Source of the DNA: Chloroflexi bacterium RBG_16_68_14
GTDB taxonomy: Bacteria; Chloroflexota; Dehalococcoidia; DSTF01; RBG-16-68-14
DNA length: 5,034 bases
Direction: 5' to 3'
Assembly (NCBI GenBank): GCA_001796995.1
Contig: MGOB01000009.1
Span: 2,085 to 7,118, forward strand
Below, one piece after another: positions 1-4,672 of this stretch; the stretch's first letter is position 1; every line of letters starts with the position of its first letter. Both the position numbers and the translations under genes were made by a program. A model generated the notes under the pieces. It was given only the letters and a program-made list of their open reading frames with translations. It had not been told where the DNA came from and did not search any database.

Positions 1-421
1 GCCGGTAGTAACCCCGCTCCGGGCAGGGCAGCTCCAGCGACCAGGAGGCGCGCTCGTGCCAGCCGAGGTGGGTCACATGGGTATAGACGTTCGTGGCGGG
101 AGCGCCGGAAGGCGGCAGGTGCAGGTCGGACGGCGAGAGGGCCGCTGGTAGCTGATCGCGCAGCTCGAGGCGCGGCAGCGGGATCGCCTTCCGGTTGGTG
201 AGGCGATAGGTCAGCCGGAGCTGCTCGCCGGGGAAGGCGCGCGACTCCGGCAGCAGCCGTTCGAGCTCGACCCGGTCCAGCGACCGGTCCGCCCACACGC
301 GCGCCAGCCAGCCTGCCAGCAGGACGAAGACACCCAGGGCCAGCACCGGCCCGGATTCCCCAAACAGGCCGCCCGCAATGATCGCGAGGCTGACCGGCAA
401 CCACGCGTTGCGCAGCAGCAC
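1..421 (-). CDS. DUF58 domain membrane protein, N-terminal part (3' end outside window)
   Basis: The visible 140 residues match the start of DUF58 proteins, which are membrane-anchored and usually encoded beside MoxR ATPases. Two hydrophobic segments lie at about residues 7-20 and 24-43, followed by the family's beta-rich region: FPGEQLRL (63-70), YRLTN (72-76), PLPRLEL (81-87) and ERGYYR (135-140). The von Willebrand-like core expected after this lies beyond base 1. The GTG start is chosen because GGAGG (428-432 on the plus strand, read in reverse) sits six bases upstream, and because it begins just before the first membrane segment. The start is one base past the moxR stop codon, so the two are probably translationally coupled in one operon. 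In known MoxR/DUF58 clusters the pair is thought to act in envelope protein maturation or stress resistance; the precise role here is unknown. The frame is clean throughout. Confidence 0.9.
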   Translation of the reverse strand, partial: MLLRNAWLPVSLAIIAGGLFGESGPVLALGVFVLLAGWLARVWADRSLDRVELERLLPESRAFPGEQLRLTYRLTNRKAIPLPRLELRDQLPAALSPSDLHLPPSGAPATNVYTHVTHLGWHERASWSLELPCPERGYYR

Positions 422-422
422 G

Positions 423-1388
423 TCAGCCCTCCACCGGCGCCGGCACCTCCGCCAGCACCTCCTCCAGGACGCCCGCTGCGTCTCGGCCGCGCAGGCGGCT
501 CTGCGAGCCGAGGATGAGGCGGTGGGGCAGGAGGGCCGGCGCCAGGTGTTTCACGTCGTCCGGTAGGACGTAGTCGCGACCGCGGATGGCGGCCAGCGCC
601 CGCGCGGCGCGGAAGAGCGCCAGGCTAGCGCGCGGGCTGGCGCCGAGATCCAATGCCGGGTGTCGGCGGGTTGCCTGGATGAGGGCGATCAAGTAGCGCC
701 GTACGGAAGGCTCGCAGTGAACCCGAGGCACCAGCGCCCGCAGCCGGACCAGCTCGTCGGCGTCCACCACCGGCTCCAGCGTCTCCAGCGGGCTCCCGTG
801 CTCGAAACGCAGGAGGATGTCGTCCTCCTCCGTCTCGGTGGGATAGCCGATGCGGACGCGCATCAGGAAGCGGTCGATCTGCGCCTCGGGCAGGGGGAAG
901 GTGCCCTCCAGCTCGATCGGGTTCTGGGTAGCCAGCACCAGGAAGGGCGCGGGCAGCGGCATCGTCACGCCGTCGATGGTGAGCTGGCGCTCCTCCATCG
1001 CTTCTAGCAGGGCGCTCTGGGTGCGCGGCGTCGCCCGGTTGATCTCGTCGGCGAGGACGATGTTGGCGATGAGCGGGCCGGGGCGGAACTCGAACTCGCC
1101 CGACTTCTGGTTGTAGTAGTGGATGCCCGTCACGTCCGAGGGCATCAGGTCGGGGGTGAACTGAATCCGCTTGAAGGAGCAGCCAACGCTGCGGGCGATC
1201 GACTTCGCCAGCGTGGTCTTGCCGATGCCGGGCACGTCCTCGATGAGGATGTGGCCGTCCGCCAGCAGCGCCACCAGCGTCAGCTCCACCGCCTCGTCCC
1301 GCCCGACGATCACCCGGCTGATGTTCTCCCGTACCCGGTCGGCCACGTCCCTGATGGCGGCCACCGCCTGGGTGCGCTCCTCGACCAC
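423..1388 (-). CDS. moxR: MoxR-family AAA+ ATPase
   Basis: A cytoplasmic AAA+ ATPase of the MoxR branch, thought to act as an ATP-driven chaperone for a partner such as the DUF58 protein encoded next to it. Numbered from the GTG start (321 residues, usual for the family), the P-loop VPGIGKTT is at 52-59, Walker B VLADEINR at 111-118, sensor 1 ATQNP at 153-157, the QIDRF segment at 170-174 and the sensor 2 region GASPRAS at 249-255. The lid follows to the C terminus. The frame is open upstream to an ATG at 1454, but that start has no ribosome site, and the next ATG lies inside the likely -10 element. The GTG at 1386-1388 has a perfect AGGAGG five bases upstream and gives the family's typical short leader before the AAA domain. 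All ATPase motifs are intact. Confidence 0.95.
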   Translation of the reverse strand: MVEERTQAVAAIRDVADRVRENISRVIVGRDEAVELTLVALLADGHILIEDVPGIGKTTLAKSIARSVGCSFKRIQFTPDLMPSDVTGIHYYNQKSGEFEFRPGPLIANIVLADEINRATPRTQSALLEAMEERQLTIDGVTMPLPAPFLVLATQNPIELEGTFPLPEAQIDRFLMRVRIGYPTETEEDDILLRFEHGSPLETLEPVVDADELVRLRALVPRVHCEPSVRRYLIALIQATRRHPALDLGASPRASLALFRAARALAAIRGRDYVLPDDVKHLAPALLPHRLILGSQSRLRGRDAAGVLEEVLAEVPAPVEG

Positions 1389-1413
1389 GCACGCCTCCTC
1401 TCGATGTGTCCAC

Positions 1414-1422
1414 AGCATAGCA
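1414..1422 (-). promoter_or_regulatory. Putative extended -10 promoter for moxR
   Basis: Read on the minus strand, TGC-TATGCT is an extended -10 element (TGn plus a 4/6 match to TATAAT). The -35 region is poor; TTCACG, 19 bases upstream, is the nearest resemblance. The predicted start at about 1407 gives a 19-base leader that contains the AGGAGG ribosome site, which fits well with the GTG start of moxR. Confidence 0.45.
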
Positions 1423-1471
1423 CGGGCGGGGAAGACCTCGTGAACGGAGTTCATCAGGCTTGATAGCTTTA

Positions 1472-1500
1472 TTGACAGAACCCGCCCCCCAGCGTAGCAT
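1472..1500 (+). promoter_or_regulatory. Sigma70-type promoter for the P-loop ATPase gene
   Basis: A perfect -35 TTGACA (1472-1477) and a -10 TAGCAT (1495-1500, 4/6 including the key first, second and last bases) are separated by the ideal 17 bases. The predicted start is about 1507, on or just after the ATG at 1504, so the mRNA would be essentially leaderless. It lies back-to-back with the moxR promoter, so the two divergent genes may share regulation. Confidence 0.6.
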
Positions 1501-1503
1501 CAC

Positions 1504-2280
1504 ATGATCGGCCAAGGCGATCTGTTCGAACTAGAGGCGAGGCCAGCCGTGGAGATCACCATCGCTGAGCTGGTGCGCAACGGCACGATGAGCGCGGAGA
1601 TGGCCGCCACGCTCTGGGCCGCCGTCGATGCGCAGCGCTCCTTCCTCACCGTCGCCATCCCCCGCTTCGCCGGCAAGTCCACGCTCTCGCAGGCGGTGCT
1701 GGCGCTGCGGCCGCCGGAGGTGCCACTGCACCAGGTGGACGGCACACCGGGGCTGATGGAGCGCCTGAAGCGAGAGCGGCTGGGCGGCTACCTGGTGGTG
1801 GCGGAGTTCAGCCAGGCCCCCGTGCCGGGCTACATCTGGGGCGAGCCGGTGCGCCGCGTCTTCGAGACGCTGGCCGCCGGCTACTCGCTCCAGGCGTCGC
1901 TGCACGCCCCCGGCGTGGAAGACGCCATCCTCATCGTCACCGAGGGGAACGGCGTCAGCGACGAGCAGGCCTCGGCTTTCGACCTCGTCCTCTACATCGA
2001 GCGGTTCGGGGAGGACCAGGAGAGCTTCTGGCGCCGCCTCTCCCACATCTACGAGCTCGATGCGGTGGAGGACGGCCGGCCCCAGGGCCGGACGCTCTAC
2101 CGCTGGCTGGCGGAGGACGACCGCTTCGAGGCGGTGGAGGCGCCCCGAACCTTCGCCGCCGCCCGGAGCGACCTGGAGGCGCGGGCGGCGGTGTTCGCGG
2201 GGCTGGCGCGCTCCCGCCGCACGAGCGAGGGCGACGTGGCGGCTGCGCTGGCGGCGTACCGGGCGAGACGGGACGGGTAG
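1504..2280 (+). CDS. Compact P-loop ATPase, distantly PulE/VirB11 (secretion ATPase)-like
   Basis: A 258-residue soluble protein with no signal peptide or membrane segment. The fold suggested by its motifs is that of type II/IV secretion ATPases. A short helical entry (ELVRNGTMSAEMAATLW, 22-38) leads to a Walker A-like loop AIPRFAGKST (51-60), which keeps GKS/T but lacks the first glycine. A Walker B-like strand YLVVAEF (96-102) ends in an acidic residue, and SLHAPGVEDA (132-141) resembles the TLHA-box of GspE/PilT/VirB11. The C-terminal 90 residues are charged and not recognised. It lacks the large N-terminal domain of true GspE proteins, and no pilin or secretion partner is visible nearby. 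The ATG start is the first in frame; no Shine-Dalgarno is seen, consistent with a leaderless mRNA. The next in-frame starts would cut into the helical entry region. ATP binding is likely; substrate and role are unknown, and other RecA-like NTPases cannot be excluded. Confidence 0.7.
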   Translation: MIGQGDLFELEARPAVEITIAELVRNGTMSAEMAATLWAAVDAQRSFLTVAIPRFAGKSTLSQAVLALRPPEVPLHQVDGTPGLMERLKRERLGGYLVVAEFSQAPVPGYIWGEPVRRVFETLAAGYSLQASLHAPGVEDAILIVTEGNGVSDEQASAFDLVLYIERFGEDQESFWRRLSHIYELDAVEDGRPQGRTLYRWLAEDDRFEAVEAPRTFAAARSDLEARAAVFAGLARSRRTSEGDVAAALAAYRARRDG

Positions 2281-2299
2281 CGAGGCGGGAGACGCTGCC

Positions 2300-2329
2300 T
2301 TGACGGGGCAAAGAGCCGTTCGCTAGAAT
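2300..2329 (+). promoter_or_regulatory. Promoter of the tRNA/GIY-YIG cluster
   Basis: A -35 TTGACG (2300-2305, 5/6) and a -10 TAGAAT (2324-2329, 5/6) are 18 bases apart. The predicted start is about 2336, eight bases before the tRNA 5' fragment, which is a normal geometry for a tRNA promoter. It probably drives the fragment, the GIY-YIG ORF, tRNA-Val and tRNA-Leu, since no terminator lies between them. Its quality suggests the fragment was once, or descends from, a transcribed tRNA gene. Confidence 0.6.
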
Positions 2330-2343
2330 GCGCGTGCGGTCCG

Positions 2344-2397
2344 GGGCGATTAGCTCAGTGGCTAGAGCGTCCCGACTGCGTCGGGAAGGTCGCAGGT
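2344..2397 (+). pseudogene. tRNA 5' fragment (truncated tRNA with altered anticodon arm)
   Basis: This stretch aligns without gaps to the first 54 bases of tRNA-Val at 2639. The first 26 bases (acceptor 5' strand, D-arm, base 26) are identical, as are the 11 bases of variable loop plus T-stem 5' strand (2387-2397). The 17-base anticodon arm between them matches at only about 3 positions, yet still forms a perfect stem (TCCCG with CGGGA). Its loop ACTGCGT lacks U33, and pairing one base further leaves a five-base loop CTGCG, so decoding looks impossible. The T-loop, T-stem 3' strand and acceptor 3' strand are missing; coding sequence for the GIY-YIG protein follows directly. It is therefore a broken tRNA or a tRNA-like leader rather than a working tRNA. 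Confidence 0.75.
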
Positions 2398-2638
2398 CGT
2401 GCGTGCCGTACGTCTACATCTTGGAGAGTGTCAGCGCGGGCCGCTACTATATCGGGTGCACTAACGACCTAGAGCGACGCCTTCGGGAGCACAACAACGG
2501 TAAGAGCACTTCGACGAAGGCCTTGCGTCCCTGGAGGTTGGCTTACAGCCAGTACTTCGAGACCCTGACAGAGGCGCGCCAACGGGAACAGTATCTGAAG
2601 ACGCAGAAAAGTCGAGTGCTACTTACCAAGCTGATCAT
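2398..2638 (+). mobile_element. Putative GIY-YIG insertion lodged between tRNA repeats
   Basis: The segment between the end of the tRNA fragment and the first base of tRNA-Val contains only the GIY-YIG ORF, six bases of lead-in and no other gene. It is flanked by a 54-base imperfect direct repeat of tRNA sequence at a 295-base offset and has lower G+C than the gene before it. This is the shape expected of a small homing-type or recombination-derived insertion in a tRNA locus. No inverted repeats, transposase or intron structure are seen, so the mechanism is inference. Confidence 0.35.
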
Positions 2639-2648
2639 GGGCGATTAG
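2403..2648 (+). CDS. Small GIY-YIG nuclease-superfamily protein (UPF0213-like)
   Basis: An 81-residue single-domain protein of the small GIY-YIG family. The GIY-equivalent strand is PYVYIL (2-7), followed by RYYIGCT (14-20) with the YIG motif, then NDLERRLREHN (21-31) holding the conserved Arg and His. KALRPWRLAY (39-48) follows, and the helix EARQREQYLK (57-66) carries the expected metal-binding Glu (about E62). Family members usually start M-x-YVYIL and run 80-95 residues, so the GTG at 2403 is preferred; the ATG at 2328 overlaps the -10 element. The only Shine-Dalgarno-like sequence, AGG at 2394-2396, lies in the T-stem of the tRNA fragment. The stop TAG (2646-2648) lies in tRNA-Val, so the last codons (GGC GAT) come from the tRNA acceptor strand. 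G+C is about 56% (hand count over 2461-2640), versus 77% in a 60-base sample (1801-1860) of the upstream gene, hinting at acquisition. DNA cleavage is inferred from the family; its target is unknown. Confidence 0.88.
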   Translation: MPYVYILESVSAGRYYIGCTNDLERRLREHNNGKSTSTKALRPWRLAYSQYFETLTEARQREQYLKTQKSRVLLTKLIMGD

Positions 2649-2692
2649 CTCAGTGGCTAGAGCGCTTCCTTCACACGGAAGAGGTCGCAGGT
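2639..2692 (+). repeat. Second copy of 54-base tRNA-derived direct repeat
   Basis: The 5' part of tRNA-Val repeats positions 2344-2397 at a constant offset of 295 bases. Blocks 2639-2664 and 2682-2692 are identical to the upstream copy, while the anticodon arm between them (2665-2681) differs almost completely. Sequences outside the block do not match, with 2638 versus 2343 at the left and 2693 versus 2398 at the right. Confidence 0.85.
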
Positions 2693-2714
2693 TCAAGTCC
2701 TGCATCGCCCACCA
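2639..2714 (+). tRNA. trnV: tRNA-Val (anticodon CAC)
   Basis: A complete cloverleaf with encoded CCA (2712-2714). Acceptor GGGCGAT pairs with ATCGCCC, D-stem GCTC with GAGC, anticodon stem CTTCC with GGAAG and T-stem GCAGG with CCTGC. The T-loop is TTCAAGT, and the anticodon loop TTCACAC gives CAC at 2672-2674, reading the Val codon GUG. The 5' end overlaps the last ten bases of the GIY-YIG ORF, so 5' processing by RNase P would cut that ORF's mRNA. Confidence 0.96.
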
Positions 2715-2725
2715 GCAGCCTGCGT

Positions 2726-2812
2726 GCCGAAGTGGCGGAACTGGTAGACGCGCTACGTTCAGGGCGTAGTGCCCGTAAGGGCGTGTGGGTTCAAATCCCA
2801 CCTTCGGCACCA
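2726..2812 (+). tRNA. trnL: tRNA-Leu (anticodon CAG)
   Basis: A class II tRNA with a long variable arm (TGCCC-GTAA-GGGCG). Acceptor GCCGAAG pairs with CTTCGGC, followed by A73 and encoded CCA. The anticodon stem is CTACG with CGTAG, and the loop TTCAGGG gives CAG at 2760-2762, reading CUG. The T-arm is GTGGG-TTCAAAT-CCCAC. Only 11 bases separate it from tRNA-Val, so the two are very probably cotranscribed. Confidence 0.96.
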
Positions 2813-2851
2813 GACAGTGCACGTGCCGGAACTAGAGGCGGCGCGGCACGC

Positions 2852-2857
2852 TATACT
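2852..2857 (+). promoter_or_regulatory. Possible -10 element before tRNA-Arg
   Basis: TATACT (5/6) lies in an otherwise G+C-rich spacer, with a predicted start at about 2864, twelve bases before tRNA-Arg. No convincing -35 hexamer is found at 16-18 bases spacing (GAACTA at 17), so tRNA-Arg may instead be read through from upstream. Confidence 0.4.
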
Positions 2858-2875
2858 TAGGGAGACGAGAAGCGC

Positions 2876-2953
2876 GCGCTCGTAGCTCAGTCTGGATAGA
2901 GCGCAGCCCTGCGGAGGCTGAGGTCGTGGGTTCGAGTCCCGCCGAGCGCGCCA
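2876..2953 (+). tRNA. trnR: tRNA-Arg (anticodon GCG)
   Basis: A complete cloverleaf with encoded CCA (2951-2953). Acceptor GCGCTCG pairs with CGAGCGC, the discriminator is G, the D-stem is GCTC with GAGC, the anticodon stem is CAGCC with GGCTG, and the T-stem is GTGGG with CCCGC around TTCGAGT. The loop CTGCGGA places GCG at 2911-2913, reading CGC and CGU. Most bacteria use an ACG anticodon deaminated to ICG for this box, so GCG is notable. It is the last gene before the terminator. Confidence 0.93.
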
Positions 2954-2969
2954 CCCCTTAGATTCTGGG

Positions 2970-3014
2970 CAACAATGGGACGGCCTGAGCCGTCCCATTT
3001 CTTGTTGTCTTTTC
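2970..3014 (+). terminator. Rho-independent terminator of the tRNA cluster
   Basis: A perfect 11-bp stem (2974-2984 with 2989-2999) closes a CTGA loop and is followed by a T-rich tail ending in TTTT (3000-3014). An outer CAACAA (2970-2975) can alternatively pair with TTGTTG (3002-3007), extending the hairpin. It lies 16-20 bases after tRNA-Arg and separates the tRNA unit from the MscS gene. The minus strand lacks a comparable T tract, so it works in the plus direction. Confidence 0.92.
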
Positions 3015-3027
3015 CTAAGCTCAGGGG

Positions 3028-3056
3028 TTGCCATGGCGGAGGAGTTAGCGTATGGG
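3028..3056 (+). promoter_or_regulatory. Weak candidate promoter for the MscS gene
   Basis: TTGCCA (3028-3033, 5/6) and TATGGG (3051-3056, 3/6) are spaced by 17 bases. The predicted start near 3063 would give a 34-base leader carrying the strong ribosome site. The -10 match is poor, but some promoter is needed because a terminator lies just upstream. Confidence 0.3.
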
Positions 3057-3096
3057 TACAGGCGGATACACCAGCTCGCTGGCAAAGGAGGTTCCC

Positions 3097-3927
3097 ATGC
3101 GCGACTTCTTCACGGACATCGACTGGAGCCGCTGGTCGGAGACGATCTGGACCAGCGGCGTCCGCGTCATCGTCATCATCGTCGCCACCTACGTGGCATT
3201 GCATATCATCCAACGGGTGCTGAAGCCTGCCTTCCGCACCGCCACGGCAGCCCAAATGCAAGGCCAGCCAGCGGTGGAGATCGAGAAACGCGTCGATACG
3301 CTCACCCATGTCGCCTATCGCACCATCTGGGTAGTCGCCCTCCTCGTGGGGCTCCTCACCATCCTCCCCGAGTTCGGCATCGACACCAGGGCCCTCCTGG
3401 CCGGCGCCGGCCTGGCCGGCCTGGCGATAGGCTTGGGCGCGCAGAGCCTGGTGCGGGACGTCCTCAGCGGCCTCTTCATCCTGATCGAAAACCAGTACAG
3501 CAGGGGCGATGTGGTGAACGTGGCCGGCGTTGGCGGCCTGGTGGAAGACGTGAACCTGCGCCGCACCCTCCTACGCGACCTGGACGGCACCGTCCACAGC
3601 ATTCCCAACGGCCAGATCTCCGTCGCCAGCAACCTCACCCGTTCCTGGTCGCGCGTGAACGTCGTCGTCGGCGTCTCCTACCGCGAGGACCCCGACCGCG
3701 TCTTCACGGTCATCAATCGGGTGGGGGAGGAGATGGCCAGCGACCCGTCCTGGTCCCGCGACATCATCGAAGCGCCCAAGGCGCTCGGCGTCGAGGGCTT
3801 TAGCGGCTCCAGGCTCGACATCCGCATCCTGGGAGATACCCAGCCGAACCGCCAGTGGGACGTGATGCGCGAGCTCCGTCGCCGCCTCAAGAAAGCTTTC
3901 GACGCCGAGGGGATCGAGATCCCCTGA
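3097..3927 (+). CDS. mscS: MscS-family mechanosensitive ion channel
   Basis: An inner-membrane channel that opens under membrane tension to release solutes after osmotic downshock. The 276 residues contain three membrane segments: about 20-40, about 73-92, and the pore-lining helix 98-130 with the Gly/Ala-rich pattern LLAGAGLAGLAIGLGAQSL. A conserved beta domain follows (GDVV at 137-140, IPNGQI at 169-174), then the cytoplasmic alpha/beta domain ending in a charged helix (258-270). The length is typical of the short E. coli MscS type. The ATG at 3097 is preferred over an in-frame ATG at 3052 because AAAGGAGGT (3084-3092) lies just upstream with ideal spacing. It stands alone, between the tRNA terminator and the next promoter. 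A GGGGAT/ATCCCC hairpin covers its last codons without a T tract. Confidence 0.95.
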   Translation: MRDFFTDIDWSRWSETIWTSGVRVIVIIVATYVALHIIQRVLKPAFRTATAAQMQGQPAVEIEKRVDTLTHVAYRTIWVVALLVGLLTILPEFGIDTRALLAGAGLAGLAIGLGAQSLVRDVLSGLFILIENQYSRGDVVNVAGVGGLVEDVNLRRTLLRDLDGTVHSIPNGQISVASNLTRSWSRVNVVVGVSYREDPDRVFTVINRVGEEMASDPSWSRDIIEAPKALGVEGFSGSRLDIRILGDTQPNRQWDVMRELRRRLKKAFDAEGIEIP

Positions 3928-3973
3928 CCGCGCCGCCGCAGGGTGATAGCGCTCCGGCCCAGGCCATAATCGG

Positions 3974-4004
3974 TTGACGAGGCGCGGGCAAGATGATGTA
4001 TAGT
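3974..4004 (+). promoter_or_regulatory. Promoter for the lipoprotein/YdjM-like hydrolase unit
   Basis: TTGACG (3974-3979, 5/6) and TATAGT (3999-4004, 5/6) are 19 bases apart, slightly long. The predicted start is about 4011, giving a leader of about 79 bases before the ATG at 4090. It lies in the 162-base gap after the MscS gene. Confidence 0.5.
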
Positions 4005-4010
4005 GATCTG

Positions 4011-4089
4011 ACGTCTTTTTGCCCGTGCCGTTGCGGCGTCGGGTAGTGGGCTTGCGCCTACGAGGCGCCGGCCCTTGCGATGAGGCAGC
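4011..4089 (+). other. Structured 5' leader of the lipoprotein mRNA
   Basis: After a run of five T (4016-4020), the leader can form two adjacent hairpins. The first pairs CCCG and GCCG (4022-4030) with CGGC and CGGG (4034-4043) around a TTG loop with a small internal loop. The second is GCGCC-TACGA-GGCGC (4054-4068). The ribosome site GAGG (4082-4085) lies outside both. No known riboswitch is recognised, and pairing of this size is also common by chance in G+C-rich DNA. Confidence 0.25.
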
Positions 4090-4662
4090 ATGCCGAGTCG
4101 AGTTCTGGCGCTTGCGCTATCCCTTCCGCTCATCGCGCTGCTGGCGCTGGCCGCCGCCTGCGACGGCGATGAGGCGGGCGGTGAGCCCACCCCTACCGTC
4201 CCTGCGGCGACGGCAACGCTGGAGGCTACCCCGTCGGGACCTACCCCCACACGCGGGCCGGACATCAGGCAGGAGGACTTGGGGGACGAGCCGGCAGTAA
4301 CGGAGTTCCTCGCCTCCGCCGGCGGGGAGGTCGAGATCAGCCGAATCCAGTATGGGGATCTCACCATGGACGGCGCCGAGGAAGCGCTGCTGGTGGTGTC
4401 ATCGGGCGGTGAGGGAAGCGACATCGCGGCCTTCGTCTACGGCTACGGCGCCGAGGGGCTGGAGGAGCTGCTCCGGGTCATCCCGGAGAGCGGGGCCCTG
4501 ACGGTAGAGATCGACCTCGCCAGCGGCCAGCTGAAGGTTATCGAGCCGGTTTACGGGCCGGGGGAACCCAGCTGCTGCCCCGGCCAACTGAGGATGACCA
4601 CCTACCGTTGGGACGGGTCTAAGCTGGCAGTGACTACGCAGCAGGTCGTGCCGGCGCAGTAA
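4090..4662 (+). CDS. Putative lipoprotein with Pro/Thr linker and C-terminal beta-rich domain
   Basis: A 190-residue exported protein. A signal peptide with an R4 and a hydrophobic run (5-22) leads to the lipobox-like LAAAC with Cys24 as the likely lipidated residue; the -3 Ala is less usual than Leu. A flexible linker rich in Pro, Thr and Ala (about 32-57) is followed by a folded domain. It opens with YGDLTMDGAEEALLVV (88-103), which resembles the D-x-D-G-x-E-E calcium-loop pattern of FG-GAP/VCBS-type repeats but has lost some acidic positions. It continues to VYGPGEPSCCPGQ (154-166) and YRWDG (172-176). The paired-cysteine CCPG/CCPS plus RWDG pattern recalls actinobacterial LppP/LprE-like lipoproteins. 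It presumably sits on the outer face of the membrane; its ligand is unknown. A weak GAGG lies four bases before the ATG. It probably shares an mRNA with the hydrolase gene ten bases downstream. Confidence 0.85.
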   Translation: MPSRVLALALSLPLIALLALAAACDGDEAGGEPTPTVPAATATLEATPSGPTPTRGPDIRQEDLGDEPAVTEFLASAGGEVEISRIQYGDLTMDGAEEALLVVSSGGEGSDIAAFVYGYGAEGLEELLRVIPESGALTVEIDLASGQLKVIEPVYGPGEPSCCPGQLRMTTYRWDGSKLAVTTQQVVPAQ

Positions 4663-4672
4663 CTAGGAGCCC

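Noticed and set aside
1389..1454. Longer moxR start at the ATG ending at 1454.
   Set aside because: It has no Shine-Dalgarno, lies upstream of the likely promoter, and adds 22 residues unlike the family. The GTG at 1388 has AGGAGG at ideal spacing.
625..1515. Long minus-strand ORF of 296 codons overlapping moxR in another frame.
   Set aside because: It is low-complexity, Gly/Arg/Pro-rich shadow sequence typical of G+C-rich codons. The overlapping moxR frame carries all AAA+ motifs and a strong ribosome site.
2344..2397. The fragment as part of a working split or intron-containing tRNA with its 3' half in tRNA-Val.
   Set aside because: The downstream tRNA is complete by itself, no intron structure is visible, and the fragment's anticodon loop lacks U33. 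The recombination version is kept only as a speculative finding.
2328..2402. Longer start for the GIY-YIG ORF at the ATG at 2328.
   Set aside because: That ATG overlaps the -10 hexamer, and the extra 25 residues are translated tRNA sequence. The family begins right before YVYIL.
2619..3309. Minus-strand ORFs over the tRNA cluster (2619-2822, 2759-3085, 2887-3309) with peptides such as PKVGFEPTRPYGHYALNV, QDLNLRPLPCEGSALATELI and GGTRTHDLSLRRAALYPD.
   Set aside because: These are the well-known spurious antisense translations of tRNA genes that pollute databases. They overlie tRNA-Val, tRNA-Leu and tRNA-Arg exactly and have no ribosome sites.
3033..3803. Plus-strand 256-codon ORF overlapping the MscS gene.
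   Set aside because: It is rich in Arg, Pro, His and Gly with no domain pattern. The MscS frame accounts for this region.
3909..3924. Palindrome GGGGATCGAGATCCCC at the end of the MscS gene as a terminator.
   Set aside because: It lies inside the coding sequence and no T tract follows. The perfect symmetry is plausible by chance in the last codons.
3678..4424. Minus-strand 248-codon ORF spanning the MscS end, the intergenic promoter and the lipoprotein start.
   Set aside because: It has a low-complexity Ser/Arg/Ala composition, crosses two real genes and the promoter, and shows no recognisable motif.
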